Of a stretch of 64,000 nucleotides of DNA, positions 57,660-64,000 are shown piece by piece. Position 1 is the first letter of the stretch. Every line of letters starts with the position of its first letter. The notes under the pieces are model-generated. The model searched no databases, had not been told where the DNA came from, and saw only the letters and a program-made list of their open reading frames with translations. This stretch comes from Euryodendron excelsum (lineage: Eukaryota > Streptophyta > Magnoliopsida > Ericales > Pentaphylacaceae), in contig CM065387.1 of the NCBI GenBank assembly GCA_033060915.1, positions 31,766,001 to 31,830,000 of the forward strand, given 5' to 3'. Both the position numbers and the translations under genes were made by a program.

Positions 57660-57810
57660 GGCAAGTAGTCAATTCATCATCAGAGCCAATTTCACTCACT
57701 CATAAAACAAAAGTCTTCTGTAGCAGGCTGTAATTGGGTCCCAAATTTTGCCCCAAAATTTCGGTCATTCTTACGCTAAAACTTCGGTTTTATCACTTCA
57801 CCTAACTATT
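57660..57810. repeat. Fragment related to the start of segmental duplication copies
   Basis: Shares with 43935-44055 'gtcaattcat', 'gagcc(a/g)atttcactcac', 'aacaggctg' type and 'ttgggtcccaaa' type blocks, then 'atcacttcacctaacta' versus 'gtcactttatctaatta'. A third partial copy of the unit. Confidence 0.5.
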
Positions 57811-58127
57811 TTGGTATCTTTCCGTTTCATACCTTTTTATATCTTTTAAATTTTCATAATTACAATGCCTTACCAATGTAGGTTTTTCTATTAAGGCCTG
57901 TTCGATATATTTTTTTATCAAATTTTTTTAAGTTTGCAAGTAAAAAAGTTATTTTTTTAACTTTTTTACTTTTTAAATTTTACTTTAGTTAAAGATAAAT
58001 AAAAATAAGTCAAAAAGTCAAAAATTTTAACTTTTTTCTTTTAAACTTAAAAAAACTAAGCAAAAAAACTTTACCAAACTGCCTACACTTACATATTTCT
58101 TAACTAGTTCAAGAAATGACTCTGTCC

Positions 58128-58136
58128 CCCCCCCCT

Positions 58137-58191
<55 letters not shown>

Positions 58192-58212
58192 ACACACACA
58201 CACACACACACA
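58128..58212. repeat. Compound microsatellite C(n)-(CT)n-(CA)n
   Basis: C-rich run 58128-58145, (CT)n 58145-58189, then (AC)n 58191-58212. Confidence 0.95.
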
Positions 58213-58375
58213 TCTATATTTGTAGATATATCTAATATATGTCAAAGTCTTATAGTGTATTACATTGATGAGATTTGTACCGTGGTGTCTGCTCCACTTT
58301 AGCTATCTAGTGCTTAAACGCCAATGTCTCATAATCCACTAAAGGCTTCAGAAATCTCGGAAAATTTGATCAGTT

Positions 58376-58383
58376 GAATCAAC
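58376..58383. repeat. Left 8-bp target-site duplication of the hAT-type element
   Basis: 'gaatcaac' is repeated as 'aaatcaac' at 58990-58997, one difference. Confidence 0.7.
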
Positions 58384-58989
58384 CAGGGCGGAACTACACA
58401 TAGGGTCGAGGTGTCACCGCACCATCGATTTTTGTATAATCTTTTTATATGTAGTGTAAATATGTGAGGTTTTGTTTTTATCCTATTGACAACTTTCACA
58501 ATTTATAATCTAAAGCTCTAATCGAATAAAATATAAAAAAAAAAAATTTGTATAGTGGACTATGGGTCCAATCTATCTTTTTCATGTACAACATTTGATC
58601 CTAACCCAATAATTAACTTGTATATATTTTTTTTTTGTCATTTAGACAACTTGTATATATGCTTGTAATTAAATAAATCTTAAGCTTTATAGTGTTAAGA
58701 CTTTTGTATAAAATGATTGTTGAGGGTTCAACCCTATTAACGATGTTTTTTTTTATACATTCTAAGTAATTATAAAAAACAAATTTCCTTTTATAGCTAT
58801 ATTTGAGGCTAAATGGAAGCTAATTTTAGTTTTTGACATCCTAATGTATATCATTATCTCCTACTTGAACTTAAAATATGTACAAAAAAAAAAAACCTAG
58901 AATATAATATTTGTATATACTTTTATCGACAAGCAAAAAATTTTGTTGCAAGCTGGCATCCTCCCAAATAAATTCTGGTTCTACCCCTG
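58384..58989. mobile_element. hAT-type non-autonomous element (606 bp)
   Basis: The left end CAGGGCGGAACTA and the right end read in reverse, CAGGGGTAGAACC, are imperfect TIRs of the CAGGGGCGGA type common in plant hAT elements. An 8-bp TSD is typical of hAT. No transposase ORF; the interior is AT-rich. Confidence 0.8.
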
Positions 58990-59046
58990 AAATCAACCCT
59001 CCATGAGCATGCATATTGTAGGCACCATATGCAATAAAGCTTTTAA

Positions 59047-60225
59047 GGCTATGTTTGGTATAAGAAAATAGAATAGAATGGAATGATCATTCTCATTTCC
59101 TTGTTGGTTAGCCATTCTCTAGGAGTAATCATTTTCATGTTTTGGTGGAATAATCATTCATTCTTTTAGGAGTATGAATTACCATTCTATTTTCTCATGC
59201 AATAAGAATATAAAACAAAATTTAGAAACATTTTTGTTGTCAAATTTTTTTAAAAAAATAAAAACATATTTGGTAAATATTTTTTTAACTTTATTTTAAT
59301 AATTTCAACACCATTTTAAAAAGTTCAAATTCTTTTGAAAAAATTTTACTTCTATTTTTTTGGTATTTATTTTCAAAACAAATCTTCATCCCTTCTCTTC
59401 TCTTGCCATTCATTACCACCATCCACCGTTGTCCTCACCACCACCACCACCCACTGCCACCCATCACCGCCGCCATCGCCACCACCCCTTTCTACCACCT
59501 ATTGCTGCCACCATTGCTACCCTCCATCACCCACTGCTGCCTTGGAACCACGCATTCCTTATAAGGGAAAAATCACTAAAATACAACTTACAGCTCGAGA
59601 GAAACCACCACTAAAAGACCAGAAGATGGTCTATGATTTGCCGAGGCCAGATTGAGCTTGATTTAGTCATATAGCAATTCTTCTGGATAATTTCGTGAAC
59701 TAATCCATGCAAAAGAACAAATTAAAATGTACAAAAAAAAAAAAAGGTAAGATGAGTAGTCACATCATCTACTATTAGTTCTTTTTTTCTTCCCTTCCAT
59801 ATATTGAATCAATCTTTCGTTTATGTATTCTTTCTCGTTCTTTATAGTGTAACTTCAGAAGTTGTTTAAACTATTCTTGCTTGAAATTCCGGGCTACTAA
59901 TGGAGAAAATGGACAAGCTCGATGTCCTGCTTCCTTCCACCACTCTCCACTGCCCATCACCGCCGCCACCACAAAATTTTCAAACGCCTAATAATATTTA
60001 ACAAATAATATATAATATTTCTAATATTCTATATATGATATAATATCAAATTTTCAGATTATATACTAAAATTTCATTCCATTATAACATTATTAATTTA
60101 TCTTACCAAACAAGATAATAGAAATGATCATTCCATTCTCACTGCGCAAAAATGAAAATGACCATTTTATTCTCATTCTCTTTCTATTCTTGTTCCCATT
60201 TCATTCTATTATACCAAACATAACC
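59047..60225. mobile_element. PIF/Harbinger-type non-autonomous element (1,179 bp)
   Basis: The left end GGCTATGTTTGGTATAA and the right end read in reverse, GGTTATGTTTGGTATAA, are TIRs, with 'aatagaatg' continuing inward on both. The flanks are 'taa' on both sides (59044-59046 and 60226-60228), fitting the TWA target duplication of PIF/Harbinger. The inner halves are also inverted-repeat-like ('aatgatcattc' at both ends). A CCACCACC-rich stretch at 59420-59540 gives small spurious ORFs; there is no transposase. Confidence 0.75.
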
Positions 60226-60274
60226 TAAGAGCCTCTTATGAGAATCAACAAACAGCATTAATAAATCCATTACA

Positions 60275-61032
60275 TGTTCCAGTTGGGCCTATCACAAGAG
60301 CAAGATTCAAGAAGATCAAAGAAGCAATTAATGGGTTGATTCATGATATCTGAGCTGATTCTAAAATGAGGCATTCCAAGCTTGGCCCAAAGGAAAGAAG
60401 GCATAATAAACCTAATTCAATCTATTGATGGGGCTAATTAGTACTCTTTTGACTTGGCTAATTAATTGGCTGATTGTCCATCAATTAGGCGTTGATTTAT
60501 AATCTTTTGACTTAACTAATTGATTGGCCGATTGCCCATCAATTAGGGGATGATTTGTAGTCTTTTAAATTGGCTAATTGATTGACTGATTGCCCACCAA
60601 TTAGGAGCTGATTTGTAATCTTTTGAGTAATTTTTTAACTTAGCTAATTGATTGGTTGATTGCCCATCAATTAAGGGTTAATTTGTAATTCTTTTTCGCT
60701 CAACCATGTTTTATAAATAGCATGTACTCTTTGTAATGAAGGACACTGAATTGAGATTAAAAAAAATACATGAATGTTGTTTCTTCTACTGGTTCTTCAA
60801 AGAACTTGTGAACTTATCAAGATTCTTTCTTATGGCGTTCAAATTTTTATACTTTCGGTTCGTGATTCCATATAATCATTGGATCGGGTTAGTTACTCTA
60901 TACCTTCAGTTCGCATTTCAGTTGTAAGTGTTGGGTCGGGGTTTTCTTTCAAAATCTAAATTTTTGCTTTCCTGGGTAAGTATTCCAATATTATTATTGG
61001 GTCTTAATGCATGTTGGTTGAGGTTCGCATCA
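60275..61032 (+). mobile_element. 5' LTR of a plus-strand Ty3/gypsy element
   Basis: The end ...TTCGCATCA is fixed by the PBS that follows. The start TGTTCCAG at 60275 is the best TG candidate, giving 758 bp, but there is no second LTR in the window. 'ttttataaatag' (60709-60720) is the likely TATA box, followed by the RNA start region. Four 58-bp repeats lie just upstream of it. Confidence 0.65.
60451..60696 (+). repeat. 58-bp tandem repeats in the gypsy LTR, four units
   Basis: Units start at 60451, 60509, 60567 and 60625; each has 'ggctaattgattggctgattgccc'-type sequence, 'atcaattagg', and 'gatttgtaatctttt'. The fourth is longer by about 12 bp. They lie directly upstream of the TATA box. 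Confidence 0.85.
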
Positions 61033-61033
61033 T

Positions 61034-61047
61034 TTGGTATCATAGTC
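61034..61047 (+). other. Primer-binding site of the plus-strand gypsy element
   Basis: TTGGTATCATAGTC follows the LTR end CATCA; it is a degenerate form of the TGGTATCAGAGC initiator tRNA-Met PBS. Confidence 0.65.
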
Positions 61048-61467
61048 AAGTTCTAAAATCAAGTTTACTATCTTTATATCTTTTGCTTCTTGCTAATATC
61101 GGGAAAAAGCCAATTTTAGAGCGAAACACGAGAACGACTGACATAATTTGAGTACAAACACATGAGGAAGTGCTGTCAGGGTTTGTTTCTAATATTTCTA
61201 TATAGCTTCAAAAATATATATATATATATATATATGTCTTTCAGGGATGACACATCACAGAAAGAAGGACGGGTGGAATCGTTCTTCATGTTGTAGGCTA
61301 TGCAACAGCAATTCGAACGCATGAATGTGGTATTTAATGAAATTTGGGATCGGATGGACCGATAAGACACTATTATTGCTACTTGGCACGAGGGGCGTCC
61401 CTAAAGAGTCCCTATTGCTAGGAGGCAAGAAAGGCGTGCACCCGTAGATGGTGTTGATGGTGACCAC

Positions 61468-62476
61468 GTGGATGAGTTCGAATGTGAAGAGGATCAAGCT
61501 TCATTGAACGGCGAGGGCAGATTCGTACCAAGGGGAGAAATGAGTGATAAAGGTTTCCGAAGAGATCCGAGATGGCGAGATGAAACTAACAAAAACTCAG
61601 AAAACAACAAAATGAAGATACCGTCGTTCCAAGGAAAAAACGACCTTCAAGTATACTTGGAATGGGAGAAGAATGTGGAGTTGATTTTTGAGGGCCACAA
61701 CTACTCCGAGGAGAAAAAGGTAATACTCGCTATCGTTGAGTTTACTAACTATGCTATTATATAGTGGGATCAACTTGTGATGAACAAAAGGAGAAACCAT
61801 GAGAGGTCTATTAAGACGTGGGAGGAAATGAAGGCCATCATGAGGAGGCGGTTTGTCCCTAGTCACTACTATAAGGACTTGTATCAGAAATTACAAAGTC
61901 CTACTCAAGGCTGTAGGAGCGTGGATGACTACTACAAGGAGATGGAGATCGTCATGATTCGGGCTAATGTAGAGGAGGATAGAGAAGATGCCTGGCAAGG
62001 TTTTTGAATGGGTTGAACCGGGGCATTGCTAATGTGGTGGAGTTGTAACATAACATGAAATTGGAGGATATGTGCACATAGCAATAAAGGTGGAACAGCA
62101 GCTTAAAAGGAAAGGAACCCAGTTATCTCAAAATTTGGGCTCCTCTACTTCATGGAGGTTGAATTGGAGGAAAGACGAATGGGCTCTTTCTAAGTCCAAA
62201 ACTAAACCACCAAAAAGAAGAGATGAAGTTCCTAGTGTCAACAAATGTAAAACCGAATCCCAAACTCGTAATCGTGATATTAAGTGTTTTCATTGTTTAG
62301 GAGTAGATCACATTGCTTCACAATACCCAAATAAGAGCACCATGATCTCACGTGTTGATGGAGAAGTGAAAACCGAAAGCGATAGCAATGATAACCACAT
62401 GCCATCGCTTGCGGACGCTTGTGATGATAATGTGGAGTATTCAGTGGACGGCGAGTCACTTGTGGCTAGGGCTTAA
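61468..62476 (+). pseudogene. Gag of the plus-strand Ty3/gypsy element, interrupted
   Basis: The open frame 61468-61764 contains MKIPSFQGKNDLQVYLEWEK and a HNYSEEKKV segment; a stop then separates it from 61777-62007 ([33 protein letters not shown]) and, after a frame change, 62072-62476 (AIKVEQQLKRKG). The zinc knuckle near 62286-62330 reads CFHCLGVDHIASQYPNK, with the last Cys replaced by Tyr. This is a widespread plant gypsy Gag type. It is only lightly damaged compared with the other elements. Confidence 0.9.
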
Positions 62477-62499
62477 CTGCCCAAGTTAAAGAGGATGAC

Positions 62500-62920
62500 A
62501 AGGAACAACAAAGGGAGAACATTTTTCATACTAGGTGCCACGTTAATAATAAGGTATATAGTATGATCATTGATGGGAGAAGTTGTACTAATGTGGCTAG
62601 TGCTACTGTAGTTAAAAAATTGAATTTATCTACCTTGAAATACCCTAGACCGTATAAATTACAATGGTTGAATGATTGTGGAGAGGTTAAAGTAAATAAA
62701 CAAGTGCTAGTTTCCTTTTCAATTGGAAAGTACAGGGATGAAGTACGTTATGATGTTGTTTCAATACAAGCGGGTCACATATTATTGGGCAGGCCGTGAC
62801 AATTTGACAGGAAGGTCACTCATGACGGGTTCAAGAATAGGCATTATTTTGTAAAGGATAAAAAAATCATTACTCTTGTCTCATTAACTCCAAAACAAGT
62901 GTATGAAGATCAAATGAAAT
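62500..62920 (+). pseudogene. Aspartic protease of the plus-strand gypsy element
   Basis: The frame 62563-62799 reads MIIDGRSCTNVASATVVKKL, then LQWLNDCGEVKVNKQV and HILLGRP. The catalytic D-G-(G/S)-S box is DGRS here. A stop right after GRP interrupts the usual W that follows, and the frame continues (FDRKVTHDGFKNRHYF) to about 62930. Confidence 0.88.
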
Positions 62921-62934
62921 TAAAAGAGAGAATG

Positions 62935-63075
62935 AGTTGAAAAAAAATTATGAGATAGAAAATTCAAAAAAAGATGATGAAAAAGAAAGTGAAAAAAAAT
63001 GGAGTGGATAGAAAAAGGAGAGTGAAAAGAAAAGAGAACGTGGAAAAAAAGAAAGACAAACAAAAAAACAAGTGA
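62935..63075 (+). other. Purine-rich linker between protease and RT
   Basis: About 140 bp of nearly pure A/G sequence ('gaaaaaaaatgg', 'gaaaagaaaagag') encodes Lys/Glu/Arg. Such a charged linker is common between protease and RT in this element type. Confidence 0.55.
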
Positions 63076-64000
63076 ATTTTTATGCTGAGGCGAGTGATGT
63101 CAACAGTGCTTTTTTATCAAGCCAGCCTATATTTGTATTATTATACAAAGAGGCATGTTTTAATACTAATAAACTTGACAAATCTTTACCTAATTTTGTT
63201 GTCTCTTTGTTACAGGAATATGAGGATATGTTTCCTACCGATGTGTCTAATGGGTTGCCACCTATTAGGAGAATAGAGCATCAAATTAATTTTGTGCCAG
63301 ATGCAACAATTCCTAACCGACCAACCTATAAGAGTAATCTGGAGGAGAGCAAGGAAATTCAAAGACAAGTAGAGGAGTTGCCCAAGACATGTGAGAGAAA
63401 GTATGAGTCTGTGCGTAGTACCGGTGCTACTTGTACCCATGAAGGATGGAACTTGGAGAATGTATGTTGATTGCAAGGCTATCAACAACATTACGGTAAA
63501 GTATAGACATTCCATTCCTAGACTAGATGACATGTTGGATGAGTTGCATGGGTCATGTATTTTCATAAAAAATTGATTTGAAAGTGGGTATCATTAAATT
63601 AGGATGAAATGAATAAAAAAATTACCTTTAAAACGAAATATAGATTGTATTGGTGGCTGGTTATGCCTTTTGGTCGAACTAATGCATCAAATACATTCAT
63701 GAAGTTAATAAATCATTCATTGCATGCATTTATAGACAGATTTGTTGTTGTCTATTTTGATGATATTTTGGTGTGTAGCAATAGCTTGGATGAGCATATT
63801 GATCATTTGTATTGTGTGCTTGATGTTTTGAGAAAAGAAAAACTATATGCCAATTTAAAGAAATATTCCTTTTGCATAGAAAAAATTGTGTTTCTTGGTT
63901 ATATTGTTAGCGTGAAAGGAATTGAGATGGATGCAGAAAAAGTAAAGGTTATCAAGGAATGGCCCACACCTAAGTCAATTATAGAGGTAAGAAGTTTTCA
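63072..64000 (+). pseudogene. Reverse transcriptase of the plus-strand gypsy element (runs off the window)
   Basis: The frame from 63072 holds VSLLQEYEDMFP, then LPPIRRIEHQINFVPDA and NRPTYKSN. After a frame change near 63370, [20 protein letters not shown] and [17 protein letters not shown] follow. After another, MPFGRTNASNTFMKLINH appears near 63664. The active site near 63752-63766 is YFDD, intact, and the frame goes on through LRKEKLYANLKKYSF and FLGYIVSVKGIEMD to the window end. The upstream Asp motif (KIDLKSGYHQI in relatives) is damaged near 63570. RNase H, integrase and the 3' LTR lie beyond 64000. Confidence 0.9.

Larger units (their letters stand above)
54400..58383. other. Non-coding region downstream of the extensin gene
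   Basis: No gene recognised; the longest ORF is 94 codons with no motif. Poly-T near 55668 and 55731, (AATA)n near 56045, (CT)n at 57165-57193, and a C-run, (CT)n and (CA)n series at 58128-58212. Two stretches (about 56325-56460 and 57660-57810) resemble parts of the duplicated block at 43850-46860. Confidence 0.6.

Noticed and set aside
59335..59655. Plus-strand ORF with Pro/His/Thr repeats (106 codons)
   Set aside because: Lies in the interior CCACCACC tract of the PIF/Harbinger-type element; not an extensin, as SPPPP and YxY motifs are absent.
1..64000. tRNA, rRNA or known snoRNA genes
   Set aside because: I looked for typical A/B-box and T-loop patterns near the TGGTATCAGAGC-type sites; these are PBS copies, not tRNA genes. 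No other candidate was seen by eye.

Overview
The window is plant nuclear DNA from an angiosperm, probably a woody eudicot. The evidence is low gene density, AT-rich spacers, CT/AT/TTTC microsatellites, several nested LTR retrotransposons, small TIR elements, and one cell-wall gene with GT-AG introns. I cannot name the species. There are no bacterial genes, rRNAs, tRNAs or CRISPR arrays.

Layout. 1-9769: 5' part of a large minus-strand Ty3/gypsy element with a 4.6-kb LTR (Ogre/Tat-like), PBS and a repeat-rich leader. It is inserted in the integrase of a plus-strand Ty1/copia element (9770-13463). 13464-17855: 71-bp tandem repeats, a long-TIR MITE, a 1,765-bp minus-strand LTR with PBS, and a Mutator-type MITE with a perfect 11-bp target duplication. 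19542-29494: a plus-strand Tat-lineage Ty3/gypsy element with both LTRs, decayed gag-pol including a second RNase H, and an antisense gene between integrase and 3' LTR. 29514-40570: a minus-strand Ty1/copia element with both LTRs. Two solo LTRs, 3.76 kb and 1.77 kb, sit inside its reverse transcriptase, each with a recognisable target duplication. 40571-50157: non-coding, mainly an old tandem duplication of about 3 kb. 50158-54399: the only cellular gene I can support, a secreted extensin / Pollen Ole e 1 / extensin chimera with TATA box, coding intron, probable 3'-UTR intron and poly(A) signal. 54400-58383: non-coding, with fragments of the same duplication. 58384-60225: a hAT-type and a PIF/Harbinger-type non-autonomous element. 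60275-64000: 5' LTR, gag, protease and RT of another plus-strand Ty3/gypsy element that runs off the window.

Most transposon ORFs are broken by stops and lost catalytic residues, and several LTR pairs are clearly diverged, so most insertions are old. Three points stand out. The 1,765-bp LTR family carries a phased array of a GTCGAC palindrome upstream of its likely TATA box. The extensin gene has frame changes that are all extra C bases in C-rich runs, so it is either a very recent pseudogene or an intact gene with assembly errors. The Tat-type element carries an antisense gene.
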